Notes: generated by a model from the letters alone, not told the origin. 14,035 bases of DNA from Treponema sp. (GCA_031274565.1 JAISPY010000074.1:1-14035); one strand, 5' to 3'; numbered from the stretch's first letter, positions 1-7,396 are shown. Numbers and translations: made by a program.

Positions 1-61
1 AAAACCATTAGGTATTCTTAAGTATAAAATGCATGCTAAATCCTTATATTGTAAGGAAATA

Positions 62-159
62 GTGTTACCTGTCTCCTACAAACATAATTTTCATAAATAC
101 CGTACTGTAAAGAGTTAAATAAGGGTGTTACCGATGTGTCTGGTCACACCAAGACACAT
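62..159. repeat. Possible insertion-sequence end: GTGTTACC direct repeats plus hairpin
   Basis: The octamer GTGTTACC occurs at 62-69 and 125-132, each followed within a few bases by a TGTCT-type sequence. Right after the second copy is a hairpin: 134-144 pairs with 148-159 around the triloop CAC, an 11-bp stem with one bulged A. Closely spaced subterminal direct repeats of this kind occur at the ends of some multi-repeat insertion sequences (IS21-like). No transposase reading frame is present in the window, so the assignment is an inference. The hairpin could instead be a terminator for a gene left of the window. Confidence 0.25.
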
Positions 160-160
160 T

Positions 161-305
161 TCGCATAACATTCCGGCTGTTTACGATGTTTTACCAGGTG
201 TGATGGCCTTGCGAAGCATCGTTCCTTACGGAATGCAACCATGGCTGGTAAAATATGGCGGAGTAATGGCCATCGCATCCTGCAAAGTATACCTGCGGAT
301 GTTCG
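161..305 (-). other. Decayed attC-like element upstream of aroA
   Basis: The left end matches the attC-like sites further right: GCATAAC (163-169), then TTCCGGCTGTTTACGA. Inside, TTTTACCAG (189-197) pairs perfectly with CTGGTAAAA (245-253), and GATGGCC with GGCCATC (268-274). GGCGGAG with a following GGCC is shared with the site at 9670-9867. The right end, where GTAAACAGTCCTGTTATGC is expected, is badly eroded (about 286-305). Orientation matches the other sites. It covers what would otherwise be an N-terminal extension of the aroA frame. No cassette gene is attached to it. Confidence 0.5.
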
Positions 306-353
306 TTCAACCAAGCCCGCTGCTAACCATCAATGCGCCGCGTCTATCCTGCC

Positions 354-382
354 TTGCCACGCATAGGGAGACCTGCTATCGT
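354..382 (+). promoter_or_regulatory. Candidate promoter of aroA, leaderless type
   Basis: TTGCCA at 354-359, a 17-nt spacer and TATCGT at 377-382 fit a sigma70 promoter moderately well. Six bases separate the -10 box from the ATG at 389, so transcription would begin at or next to the start codon. The only Shine-Dalgarno-like stretch (AGGGAG, 365-370) is 18 nt from the ATG, too far to work well. Confidence 0.4.
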
Positions 383-388
383 ATCCGC

Positions 389-1741
389 ATGTACCGTATT
401 ATTACACCCCATCGATTTACCGGGATGATTCGGATCCCCGCTTCCAAGTCCCACACCATCCGGAGGCTCCTTGTCGCGGCATTGGGGGATGGCGTTTCTG
501 AAATCGTCTATCCCCTGGATTCCCTGGATGCCCATTCCTGTCTGGAGGTCTGCCGGAGCCTTGGAGCGGTCATCGAGGAATACCGTTCCCTGGATACGCC
601 GTGTTCCCCGAGGGAAGACGTTCCGGGTGGGCGATTGGTCCGTTGGCGGGTGCAGGGAATCAGCGCCGGAGCAGCAGGGGGGACCTTCAAAGCCCCGGTT
701 CAAGCGCTGGATGTGGGCAATTCCGGAACCACCCTCTTTTTAGCCCTGGCTGCCGGGGCCTTGGGAACAGAGCCGATAACCTTTACCGGAGACGCCCAGA
801 TCCGCCGCCGCAGTGCGGAGCCTTTGCTCCAGGCCCTCTCAGGCTTGGGTATTCGGGTTGCCTCAGCTCCGCAGGGTTGTGCGCCCATCACCGTACAAGG
901 TCCCTGGAAAGGAGGCCGGGTATCCCTCTCCTGTCCTACCAGCCAGTACCTTTCCGCGCTGCTTTTGGCCGCTCCCCTTGCTCCGGCGGGAACCAGTACG
1001 GAAATCGACGTGCCCCTCCTCAACGAGAAACCATATATTACGATGACCCTTTCCTACCTGGATGCCCAGGGAGTATCTTACGATGCGGCAGCGGACTATT
1101 CCTGGTTCCGCGTCAGGGGCGGCGCTTCCTACCGGCCCCTGAACGGCCCGGTACCTGGAGACTTTTCTTCCGCAGCCTTTCCCGCATGCGCCGGGGCGAT
1201 TACCGGCGGCCCGGTACGGCTCCTTGGGCTTGACCCGGAGGATACCCAAGGAGATAAGGCATTCTTCTCCATGCTCAAAGATCTGGGGGCGGAGGTGAGC
1301 TGGGAGAAGACCCAGGATACCTGGGTGGTCACGGTTGCCCGGGAAGGGCCTCTCCAGGCAGGTACCTTCGACTTAAATGCGACGCCGGATCTGTTTCCCA
1401 TCATGGCGGTCATTGCCGCCTATACGCCAGGGGAGACCGCCTTGGTGCATGTGGCCCATGCCCGGATCAAGGAGACGGATCGGATCGCGGTGATGGCCGC
1501 GGAATTGGGGAAGCTCGGGGTATGGACCGAAGAACGCCCGGATGGGCTGCGTATCCGAGGCAGCGCTGAGACCCTTCCCGCGCTCCGGGGCGGCCGCGTG
1601 GACGGTCATGGGGATCACCGGGTGGTGATGGCCCTGGCGGTTGCGGCTTTGGGCGCCTCGGATCCGGTGGAGATCACCGGCGCCGAGGCTGCAGACGTAA
1701 CCTATCCTGGGTTTCTGGACCTCCTCGGAGCTGCTCCCTAG
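389..1741 (+). CDS. aroA: 3-phosphoshikimate 1-carboxyvinyltransferase (EPSP synthase)
   Basis: This cytosolic enzyme joins phosphoenolpyruvate to shikimate-3-phosphate, the sixth step of the shikimate pathway to aromatic amino acids. The 450-aa product has the expected length. Visible motifs: SKS near residues 19-21 (substrate-binding lysine), GNSGTT 110-115 (PEP loop), a Gln-containing TSQYLS around 184-189, GDFSSA 257-262, the catalytic-region aspartate in TPDLFP near 334, RIKETDR 359-365, and GDHR 408-411. The reading frame is open upstream to 125, but that stretch runs through the decayed attC-like element and has no family match. The ATG at 389 (MYRIITPHRF) is where the family's N-terminus begins and has a promoter exactly upstream. 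trkA follows after 6 bp, so the two are probably co-transcribed although their functions are unrelated. No other shikimate gene is present. Confidence 0.95.
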   Translation: MYRIITPHRFTGMIRIPASKSHTIRRLLVAALGDGVSEIVYPLDSLDAHSCLEVCRSLGAVIEEYRSLDTPCSPREDVPGGRLVRWRVQGISAGAAGGTFKAPVQALDVGNSGTTLFLALAAGALGTEPITFTGDAQIRRRSAEPLLQALSGLGIRVASAPQGCAPITVQGPWKGGRVSLSCPTSQYLSALLLAAPLAPAGTSTEIDVPLLNEKPYITMTLSYLDAQGVSYDAAADYSWFRVRGGASYRPLNGPVPGDFSSAAFPACAGAITGGPVRLLGLDPEDTQGDKAFFSMLKDLGAEVSWEKTQDTWVVTVAREGPLQAGTFDLNATPDLFPIMAVIAAYTPGETALVHVAHARIKETDRIAVMAAELGKLGVWTEERPDGLRIRGSAETLPALRGGRVDGHGDHRVVMALAVAALGASDPVEITGAEAADVTYPGFLDLLGAAP

Positions 1742-1747
1742 TAGGTC

Positions 1748-3208
1748 ATGCGTATCATCATCGTGGGCGCAGGCATGGTAGGAACCCAGTTAAGCCTGAG
1801 TCTCATTCAGGAAAAACACGACGTTTCCCTCATCGAATCTAATGAGGAGCGGGCTCGTCATGCCTCAAACCGGCTGGACTGCCTGGTGGTCCACGATGAG
1901 GGAAACAGCCTCGGTACCTTGAGCGAGGCGGGAATTGCCAAGGCTGACGCTCTGGTCTGCGTTACCGGCTCTGATGAGGTGAACATGCTCATCTGCGGGC
2001 TTGCGGCTTCCCGGTATCCGGATGTGATCAAGATAGCCCGGGTAAGAAACGACGAGTATGTACGGCTGAATCGTTCAGGGAAACGGATCTTAGGGATCGA
2101 CCGGTTCGTACACCCTGATGTGGAAGCAGCCCGGTCGGTCTTAAACGCCATAGAACACGGCGCCATGGGGGATATTCTCGCCTTTGCCAACACCGCATAC
2201 CAACTCGGCTCTATCAACATTGCGGCGGGCAGCGCCTTTGACGGATGCTCCCTCAAGGATTTCCGTTCCCTCGTATGCGGTGAAAGCCTGGTTACCCTCC
2301 TGGAACGGCAGGGGGAAAGCATCCTTCCTGGGGGCGGGACGGTCATGGTCAAGGGAGACCGGATCCACGTACTTGCCAAAGAAAAAGAACTCCATGAAGC
2401 ATTTAAATGCGCGGGACGGCCTGAACAGGTCCTACGAAAAATAGGCATTGTCGGTGGCGGACGGGTGGGGACCCTTATCACCGAAGGACTCTTGTACCGG
2501 GAGCAGGACCGGAAAACCCGTAACGGGGGAATCAGATCCCCTTCCGGTGAAGCGCCTACCAAGGGGATATACTCGTTCTTTACCTTTTTTAAAAGCCTCC
2601 TCCCCAAGAGTATGCGGCGGGTGATCCTCATCGAACAGGATTATGAACGCTGCAAAGAGCTGGCTGGCCGCTTCCCCGAGGTTCTGGTCCTCAATGAGGA
2701 CATTTCAGATGAAAGTTTTATCGCGGAAGAGCGGATCACCGATCTGGATCTCATCGTAACCGCCACAGGGCATCAGGAACTCAACATAATTACCGCAGTC
2801 TACCTCAAATCCCGTGGGGTCCGCCGGGCAGTCGCCCTAGTTACCGGAGCCGGGTATGGGACCATAGCCCGGCAGCTTGGGGTGGATGTGGTGATCCCCA
2901 TGAAATCCGTGGTGGTGGACTGTATCCGTTCCCACCTCATAGGCGGCGGGGTGAAGGGAATTCACCGTATCGGCGACGGCAGCATCGGTATCATCGAACT
3001 AGAAATCGAACCGGGCGCGCCTGTGGCGGGTAAGCCCATCACCGCGTTCCGCCTCTCCGCAGGGGGATTGCTGCTGCTGGTCAACCGGGGAGGCGTTTCC
3101 TTTATCCCTAAGGGAGATTATAGCTTTAAGATCGGGGATCATATCATCTTGACCGCTAAGAACGGCAGCGAAAAGGAAATCGAAAAGTTGTTTGGCAGGC
3201 CGCTATAA
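1748..3208 (+). CDS. trkA: Trk system potassium uptake protein TrkA, two RCK domains
   Basis: TrkA is the cytoplasmic NAD(H)-binding regulatory subunit of the TrkH/TrkG potassium channel. The 486-aa product holds two complete RCK units. The first Rossmann domain begins VGAGMVG at 6-12, with its TrkA_C domain at roughly 155-220; the second begins VGGGRVG at 235-241, with TrkA_C at roughly 405-483. Acidic residues that should bind the nucleotide ribose follow each first strand (E30, E296). An extra basic and aromatic stretch (about 250-290) interrupts the second Rossmann domain between its first helix and second strand, which makes the protein slightly longer than E. coli TrkA. It starts 6 bp after aroA without a strong ribosome-binding site, so translation may depend on the upstream gene. 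No trkH is adjacent, so the membrane partner must be encoded elsewhere. Confidence 0.92.
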   Translation: MRIIIVGAGMVGTQLSLSLIQEKHDVSLIESNEERARHASNRLDCLVVHDEGNSLGTLSEAGIAKADALVCVTGSDEVNMLICGLAASRYPDVIKIARVRNDEYVRLNRSGKRILGIDRFVHPDVEAARSVLNAIEHGAMGDILAFANTAYQLGSINIAAGSAFDGCSLKDFRSLVCGESLVTLLERQGESILPGGGTVMVKGDRIHVLAKEKELHEAFKCAGRPEQVLRKIGIVGGGRVGTLITEGLLYREQDRKTRNGGIRSPSGEAPTKGIYSFFTFFKSLLPKSMRRVILIEQDYERCKELAGRFPEVLVLNEDISDESFIAEERITDLDLIVTATGHQELNIITAVYLKSRGVRRAVALVTGAGYGTIARQLGVDVVIPMKSVVVDCIRSHLIGGGVKGIHRIGDGSIGIIELEIEPGAPVAGKPITAFRLSAGGLLLLVNRGGVSFIPKGDYSFKIGDHIILTAKNGSEKEIEKLFGRPL

Positions 3209-3457
3209 CGGGAGAAACCGTGCGTAAGCTCCTCTTGGGTATGGTCGAGTTGACCATGATCCTACCCTACCTCCGGGGCGGTCTTTTTTATCCGGAAGCA
3301 AGCGATTCGTTTTAGCCTGGGGGACGGCTTGAACGGTGAACCGTTTTGGTGGTTTTTTCCCCGGGCCTATTGGCGCAGGTAACGCCGCCTTGACCAAAAA
3401 GACCCACAGCCTTATAGTTGCAAGCACCTCACTGGTTAGGGTGAGCGATTGTTATGA
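3209..3457 (+). other. Intergenic region, trkA to luxS, with hairpins
   Basis: No convincing gene is seen. Two weak terminator candidates follow trkA. In the first, GGGTA/TACCC and TGGTC/GACCA stack (3237-3267) with a 6-nt bulge, and T6 lies at 3284-3289. In the second, AACGG-TGAA-CCGTT (3332-3345) is followed by a T6 run at 3353-3358. A GGCG/CGCC hairpin (near 3372-3386) lies upstream of the luxS promoter, and a CTCAC/GTGAG hairpin (about 3427-3445) would sit in the luxS leader. I could not match any of this to a known SAM- or SAH-type riboswitch. Confidence 0.4.
3390..3418 (+). promoter_or_regulatory. luxS promoter
   Basis: TTGACC (3390-3395), a 17-nt spacer and TATAGT (3413-3418) match the sigma70 consensus at 5/6 in each box with ideal spacing. 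Transcription should start near 3425, giving a leader of about 57 nt that contains the ribosome-binding site GGAGAGGAG (3460-3468). Confidence 0.65.
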
Positions 3458-3481
3458 TTGGAGAGGAGCGTTGTAGAAAAG

Positions 3482-3958
3482 ATGGAAAAAATTACCAGTT
3501 TTCAAGTAGATCATCTGCGCTTGAAACCCGGGGTGTTTGTTTCTCGCAAGGATCGGTTCGGGGATATACTACTCACCACCTTTGACCTCCGTTTCAAGGA
3601 GCCGAATAAAGAGCCGGTGATCGATATGCCCGCGTTGCATACCATCGAACACCTCGGGGCTACCTTCCTCCGTTCCCATAAGGAGTGGGGGAACCGGGTA
3701 GTCTATTTTGGCCCCATGGGATGCCGAACCGGGTTTTATCTCATCCTGGAAGGGGACCTGAGTTCTACTGGGGTACTTCCGCTGCTCCAGGAAATGCTGG
3801 ACTGGATCCTGGCTTTTACGGGAGCTATCCCCGGCGCAGCCCCTGGGGAATGTGGAAACTGGCAGGAACAGAACCTGGACATGGCCCAATGGGAAGTCCG
3901 GCGCTATGCGGAGCTCCTGCGGCATCCGGCTCAGGAAAATCTCAATTATCCGGCATGA
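3482..3958 (+). CDS. luxS: S-ribosylhomocysteine lyase (autoinducer-2 synthase)
   Basis: LuxS splits S-ribosylhomocysteine into homocysteine and DPD, the precursor of autoinducer-2, in the activated methyl cycle of the cytosol. The 158-aa product has the normal length and the key residues: metal-binding HTIEH (H53, E56, H57), the catalytic cysteine in GPMGCRTGFY (C81), and the third metal ligand C124 in the ECGNW segment. The N-terminus (MEKITSFQVDH) matches the family, so the ATG at 3482 is preferred over an in-frame TTG at 3458. GGAGAGGAG lies about 13 nt upstream of it. The gene is monocistronic: its own promoter is upstream and a terminator about 180 bp downstream. The nucleosidase gene that makes its substrate (pfs/mtn) is not nearby. 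Confidence 0.95.
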   Translation: MEKITSFQVDHLRLKPGVFVSRKDRFGDILLTTFDLRFKEPNKEPVIDMPALHTIEHLGATFLRSHKEWGNRVVYFGPMGCRTGFYLILEGDLSSTGVLPLLQEMLDWILAFTGAIPGAAPGECGNWQEQNLDMAQWEVRRYAELLRHPAQENLNYPA

Positions 3959-4000
3959 ACGCTTATTTATTACAGAAATAGTAATGTTTAACCTAAACCC

Positions 4001-4029
4001 TTGACCTTGGGGAAAAATTTGGGTAACTT
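4001..4029 (+). promoter_or_regulatory. Weak candidate promoter after luxS
   Basis: TTGACC (4001-4006), a 17-nt spacer and TAACTT (4024-4029). The -35 box is good and the -10 box poor (3/6). It precedes the structured segment ending in the terminator at 4136-4186. Confidence 0.3.
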
Positions 4030-4035
4030 AAAGAT

Positions 4036-4186
4036 ACTGATGATACGGTAGTATTTATGCCTTTTTCATCACCGACATACAAAGTGGTTTGGCTATATAA
4101 GCATCTGAGTTGAACAATAACCGTATTATCAGTTTGCCTCCCGGGTTTCCTCACCTCCTTTTCCCGGGGGGCTTTTATTTTATTTT
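4036..4186 (+). ncRNA. Candidate small structured RNA or leader between luxS and acyP
   Basis: Bases 4036-4049 (ACTGATGATACGGT) pair with 4120-4133 (ACCGTATTATCAGT): 14 bp with a single G-U. They close a 70-nt loop that holds a further bulged stem (TATGCC 4056-4061 with GGCTATA 4091-4097). Two bases later comes a canonical terminator hairpin. With the weak promoter at 4001-4029 this would give an RNA of roughly 150 nt. No family (6S, SRP, tmRNA, known riboswitch) was recognised. Alternatives are a 5' leader of the acylphosphatase gene with attenuation, or a tiny palindromic repeat with terminal inverted repeats. Confidence 0.35.
4136..4186 (+). terminator. Rho-independent terminator
   Basis: GCCTCCCGGG (4136-4145) pairs with CCCGGGGGGC (4163-4172), 10 bp with one G-U, around a 17-nt pyrimidine-rich loop. 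The T-rich tract TTTTATTTTATTTT (4173-4186) follows. It would end transcripts from luxS or from the candidate RNA before the acylphosphatase gene. Confidence 0.8.
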
Positions 4187-4204
4187 CGGGCATGGGGTAC
4201 TAAC

Positions 4205-4495
4205 ATGATGAAACCGGCGCAGGAGGATGCTTTTTCCGCCCTTATCCGGGGCCGGGTGCAGGGCGTGGGATTCCGGTATTCCGCCCTCCATGAGGCCCGC
4301 CGACTCGGTCTTGCAGGGTGGGTACGGAATAGAAGCGACGGGGCGGTGGAGGTCTGGGTTGAAGGACCAGCGGAAAACCAGGCCGCGTTCCGTGCCTGGC
4401 TTGACCGGGGACCTCCCGGCGCACGAGTAGCGTCGGTTCGGTATGAATCCCGCACACCCACCGGGAAATACCCGAACTTTTCAATCAAATGGTGA
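4205..4495 (+). CDS. acyP: Acylphosphatase
   Basis: A small cytosolic enzyme that hydrolyses carboxyl-phosphate bonds such as those in acetyl phosphate or 1,3-bisphosphoglycerate. The 96-aa product is the usual single-domain length. It shows both signatures: GRVQGVGFRYS (residues 16-26, catalytic Arg24) and GWVRNRSDGAVEVWVEG (38-54, catalytic Asn42). Two adjacent ATGs (4205, 4208) are possible starts; the first is used here, with GGGG at 4194-4197 as a weak ribosome-binding site. The gene sits alone between the upstream terminator and the convergent redox operon. Its physiological substrate cannot be told from context. Confidence 0.93.
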   Translation: MMKPAQEDAFSALIRGRVQGVGFRYSALHEARRLGLAGWVRNRSDGAVEVWVEGPAENQAAFRAWLDRGPPGARVASVRYESRTPTGKYPNFSIKW

Positions 4496-4501
4496 CCGAA
4501 A

Positions 4502-4541
4502 GGCATATACCCCGTTCCCTGTTATTGTTTATACCTTTTTT
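4502..4541 (+). terminator. Weak terminator candidate after acyP
   Basis: GGCATA (4502-4507) can pair with TATACC (4530-4535), with one mismatch, around a 22-nt loop. T6 follows at 4536-4541. It lies in the 61-bp gap between the convergent acyP and dehydrogenase genes. Confidence 0.25.
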
Positions 4542-4556
4542 ATGGGCACGAAGCAA

Positions 4557-5822
4557 TTAGCTGAGCGCAAATTCCAGAACCGAGTCGGGGGTACAACCCT
4601 CCAGGTCCTTGGAACCGATGCTTAGGTGGATCATCTCTGAGGGCTGAATATGCCCCAGCTTGAGGGTTTTGATAACCCGCATAGCCATACGCACTTCCAG
4701 AACCGCATCGTTCTTCACCATGAGGGACCGGAGATAAACCCTATTGTCTCTTTGGGGATTGAGCTTGCCGGGATTTACATACCGTACATTGGAACCAGCC
4801 TTCACCCGGATCTGCACCGGAAACCGCGCCCCTGTGAGCCATGAGGCGGTATACGCGCCTGCCCGCTTCCCTTCCTCGGTAACCCAGTCCACCAGGTCAT
4901 GGACATGGAGCACGTTACCGCAGGCAAAGACCCCTTCCAGGTTGGTCATGAGGGAAGCATCCACCAGTGGCCCCCCGGTAGCGCCGTAGAGTTCCACCCC
5001 TGCTTCTCGGGAAAGCTCATTTTCCGGCACCAAGCCTACCGAAAGAAGCACCGTATCACAGGCAAGGGAGAACCGTTTTTCCGGGATCAAGACGCCGTTT
5101 TCCACGGGGCATACTTCCACCCCTTCTACCCGATCATGGCCGAAGATCCGGGTGGTCTGAGAGGAAAGGTAGAGGGGGATATGAAAGTCCTGGAGGCACT
5201 GGACGATGTTTCGGGTAAGCCCGGCGGGATAGGGCATGATCTCCACCACCGCCTTAACCGTGCAGCCTACCCAGCTCATACGCCGGGCCATGATAAGCCC
5301 GATGTCTCCGGACCCGATGATCACCACTTCCTTGCCGGGGATATAGCCCTCGATGTTCACCAGCCGCTGGGCGAGTCCTGCGGTATACACCCCGGCAGGA
5401 CGGAAACCGGGGATCCGCACATTGCCCCGGTTCCGTTCCCGGCAGCCCATGGCAAGCATCACCGTCCGAGCATGGATATGGATCACCCCTTGGGAGGACA
5501 CGCAGTACAGTTCCTTCTCCGGCGCTCCGGTATGCGGGGAACCCTCCAGACGCAGGGATAGGACGGTAGTATGGAGGTAACAGGTAATCCGGGATTGGAG
5601 GGTTTTTTCGATGAACCGCTCGGCGAATTCAGGGCCGGTGAGTTCCTCCCCGAAGGCATGCAGCCCAAAGCCATTGTGAATGCACTGCATGAGGACGCCC
5701 CCCAGGAATGCATCCCGTTCAATGATGGCCACGGAAAATCCCGCAGCGTCCAGTTCCAAGGCTGCAGCCATACCTGCTGCGCCCCCGCCAATCACCGCCG
5801 TATCATAGTGGAGTTCTTTCAT
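4557..5822 (-). CDS. NAD(FAD)-dependent dehydrogenase (pyridine nucleotide-disulfide oxidoreductase family)
   Basis: A flavoprotein that should pass electrons between NAD(P)H and the upstream oxidoreductase. The 421-aa product has the FAD site IGGGAAG at 11-17, an AMGCRERNRG segment at 124-133, a second Rossmann motif IIGSGDIG at 168-175, and a VFACGN-type FAD-ribityl motif in its C-terminal third. The CxxxxC redox pair of true disulfide reductases is absent (only C47 in that loop). The C-terminal 80 residues are the extension usual for this subgroup. Its ATG overlaps the stop of the upstream gene (ATGA, 5819-5822), which signals translational coupling. A frame extended to 5927 would be translated out of the upstream gene's 3' end and is not used. 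In many bacteria a GlpA-like/NAD(FAD)-dehydrogenase/DUF1667 trio is found; the small DUF1667 gene is missing here. Confidence 0.85.
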   Translation of the reverse strand: MKELHYDTAVIGGGAAGMAAALELDAAGFSVAIIERDAFLGGVLMQCIHNGFGLHAFGEELTGPEFAERFIEKTLQSRITCYLHTTVLSLRLEGSPHTGAPEKELYCVSSQGVIHIHARTVMLAMGCRERNRGNVRIPGFRPAGVYTAGLAQRLVNIEGYIPGKEVVIIGSGDIGLIMARRMSWVGCTVKAVVEIMPYPAGLTRNIVQCLQDFHIPLYLSSQTTRIFGHDRVEGVEVCPVENGVLIPEKRFSLACDTVLLSVGLVPENELSREAGVELYGATGGPLVDASLMTNLEGVFACGNVLHVHDLVDWVTEEGKRAGAYTASWLTGARFPVQIRVKAGSNVRYVNPGKLNPQRDNRVYLRSLMVKNDAVLEVRMAMRVIKTLKLGHIQPSEMIHLSIGSKDLEGCTPDSVLEFALS

Positions 5823-7315
5823 GGTAATACCGCCTTGAGTACCTGGCTCGCCCCGCCGTGTTTGGTGATTTCGTTCCAGGCGAGACCGGTTTCCCGCATA
5901 ATGAGCTTGATGATCCGGTAGGTACAAAATCCCCCCTGACAGCGGCCCATCTGAGCACGGGTAACGTACTTGATTCCGTCCAGGGTATGATGTCCCTGCC
6001 GCAGGGCCAGGATTATTTCCGCTTCACTCACCCGTTCACAGCGGCAGATCAGGTTCCCCCAGGCAGGATCCGCGGCAATGAGCCGGTCCAGTTCAAAGGG
6101 GGAAAGCTCCCGGACCCGGGGTGGATCCGCCACAAAGGGGTCCCATGCGGACTTTTCCGTCAAGGTAAGCCCCATGCCTTTGAGAATGTCCTTGACGTAC
6201 TCTCCGATTGCCGGGGATGCGGTCAAACCAGGAGACTGAATCCCCGCAACCTGTACCAAGGCAGGGGCTTTTTTTGAAGCCTCGATGTAGAAATCCTCTC
6301 CGAGACAGGGCCTAAGCCCGGCAAAATTGGTAATCACATCGGTTTGCCGTAATGCGGGGATCATGGTTTTACCCGAAGCCAGGATATGCTCGAGCCCTTC
6401 GGTGGTGGTGGCATAGTCTTCTTTATCATCCACCGCCTCTGCCGTGGGTCCCACCAGTACGGTTCCTTCCACGGTGGGAATTACCAGCATACCTTTGGAC
6501 ACCCCGGTAGGGACCGGGAACACCACCCGTTCAGGCCGGGCCGCGGTCTGCTTATCCAAAAGGAAGTATTCCCCCTTCCGGGGGGTAATGGAAAACGCTT
6601 CGCCCCCAAACAGGCGTGACACCTCATCAGCGAACAATCCTGCCGCATTGACCACATACCGGGCCTGAACCTTCCGGCCATCCGCAGCCTGAATAGTCCA
6701 GCATCCCGTATTCCCGGAAGGCTCGTACCGAGCCTCAGTTACCTTAAAATTGGTATAGAGCCGTACCCCATTCTTCTGGGCAGACTCCACCAAGGCAAAC
6801 ACAAAGCGGTACGGCTCGATGATGCCTCCTCCCGGTGCGTAGAGGCCGCCCAGCACATCCGGAGCAAGCTGCGGCTCCAATTCCAGGATACGGTCCCGGG
6901 AGCACAACTCAATGCCAATGGCTTGGTTTTCAACGCCCTGCATATAGAGGCGCTCCACCACTGGCATCTCATCCTCATGGAGCGCGGCGACGATGATACC
7001 GCAGCGTTTAAAGGGAAAATGCAGTTCCCGCTGGAGTTGGTCGAACATGAGGTTTCCCTGGACTTCAAGCCGGGTTTTGAGGTACTGTTTGTTATGGTGA
7101 AAGCCCCCGTGGACGATTCCCGAATTTCCTTTAGATGTGCCGAAAGAAACGTCCGCTGCCTTTTCCAGGATCGCTATGGCGAGGGTATATACCGAGAGCC
7201 GCCGGGCAATGTTAGCCCCGGAGACTCCACAGCCGATAATGGCCAGGTCATACTCTTCGGCGTTTTCCTCATGCGGCTTATCCGTATGCATGTTTTGCGT
7301 TATTTTTTTCTCCAT
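5819..7315 (-). CDS. GlpA-like FAD-dependent oxidoreductase with C-terminal BFD [2Fe-2S] domain
   Basis: A DAO-fold flavoprotein resembling anaerobic glycerol-3-phosphate dehydrogenase subunit A and 2-hydroxyacid oxidases. The substrate cannot be fixed from sequence. The FAD motif IIGCGVSG is at 26-33. The SGIVHGGFHH loop (65-74) is typical of the family's flavin/substrate region. A BFD-like iron-sulfur motif lies near the C-terminus: CRC at 424-426 and CQGGFC at 459-464. Length is 498 aa. The first ATG (7315) has no ribosome-binding site and sits 6 nt from a strong -10 box, so it would be translated leaderless. An in-frame ATG at 7291 is an alternative, with GGAG 18 nt upstream. The gene is first in an operon with the NAD(FAD)-dependent dehydrogenase, the probable electron partner. 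No glpK or glycerol transporter is adjacent, so a role in glycerol use is only a guess. Confidence 0.87.
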   Translation of the reverse strand: MEKKITQNMHTDKPHEENAEEYDLAIIGCGVSGANIARRLSVYTLAIAILEKAADVSFGTSKGNSGIVHGGFHHNKQYLKTRLEVQGNLMFDQLQRELHFPFKRCGIIVAALHEDEMPVVERLYMQGVENQAIGIELCSRDRILELEPQLAPDVLGGLYAPGGGIIEPYRFVFALVESAQKNGVRLYTNFKVTEARYEPSGNTGCWTIQAADGRKVQARYVVNAAGLFADEVSRLFGGEAFSITPRKGEYFLLDKQTAARPERVVFPVPTGVSKGMLVIPTVEGTVLVGPTAEAVDDKEDYATTTEGLEHILASGKTMIPALRQTDVITNFAGLRPCLGEDFYIEASKKAPALVQVAGIQSPGLTASPAIGEYVKDILKGMGLTLTEKSAWDPFVADPPRVRELSPFELDRLIAADPAWGNLICRCERVSEAEIILALRQGHHTLDGIKYVTRAQMGRCQGGFCTYRIIKLIMRETGLAWNEITKHGGASQVLKAVLP

Positions 7316-7321
7316 GTTTTT

Positions 7322-7349
7322 ATTATATGCCTATTAGGTTGGTTCTCAA
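7322..7349 (-). promoter_or_regulatory. Promoter of the GlpA-like operon
   Basis: On the minus strand, TTGAGA (7349-7344), a 16-nt spacer and a perfect TATAAT (7327-7322). Six bases separate the -10 box from the ATG at 7315, which places the transcription start at the start codon. Confidence 0.6.
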
Positions 7350-7379
7350 CGTCAGGGTACGGGGATGATACTTTGTAAT

Positions 7380-7396
7380 TCCTTATAGAATAAGGA
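7380..7396. promoter_or_regulatory. Dyad in the divergent intergenic region, possible operator
   Basis: TCCTTAT-AGA-ATAAGGA is a perfect 7-bp inverted repeat with a 3-nt spacer. It lies between the two divergent promoters, about 30 bp behind the -35 of the minus-strand operon and about 95 bp behind that of the aldo/keto reductase. The regulator is unknown. The rest of the 228-bp gap holds only an A/T-rich imperfect dyad (ACTTTTTCT ... AGAAAAAAAGT, about 7447-7487) and a 7-codon frame at 7404-7427. Confidence 0.3.

Noticed and set aside
125..388. N-terminal 88-codon extension of the aroA frame
   Set aside because: It reads through a structured, decayed attC-like repeat, has no EPSP synthase similarity, and lies upstream of the likely promoter and the family's normal start.
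1858..2631. 257-codon open frame antisense to trkA
   Set aside because: A shadow frame of a well-supported gene. It has an unnatural arginine/serine-rich composition and no recognisable domain.
3419..3481. SAH or SAM riboswitch in the luxS leader
   Set aside because: The leader is only about 57 nt with one 5-bp hairpin. None of the conserved cores of these riboswitches was found.
4899..5561. 220-codon open frame antisense to the NAD(FAD)-dependent dehydrogenase gene
   Set aside because: It arises from high GC on the opposite strand. The dehydrogenase motifs on the minus strand are unambiguous.
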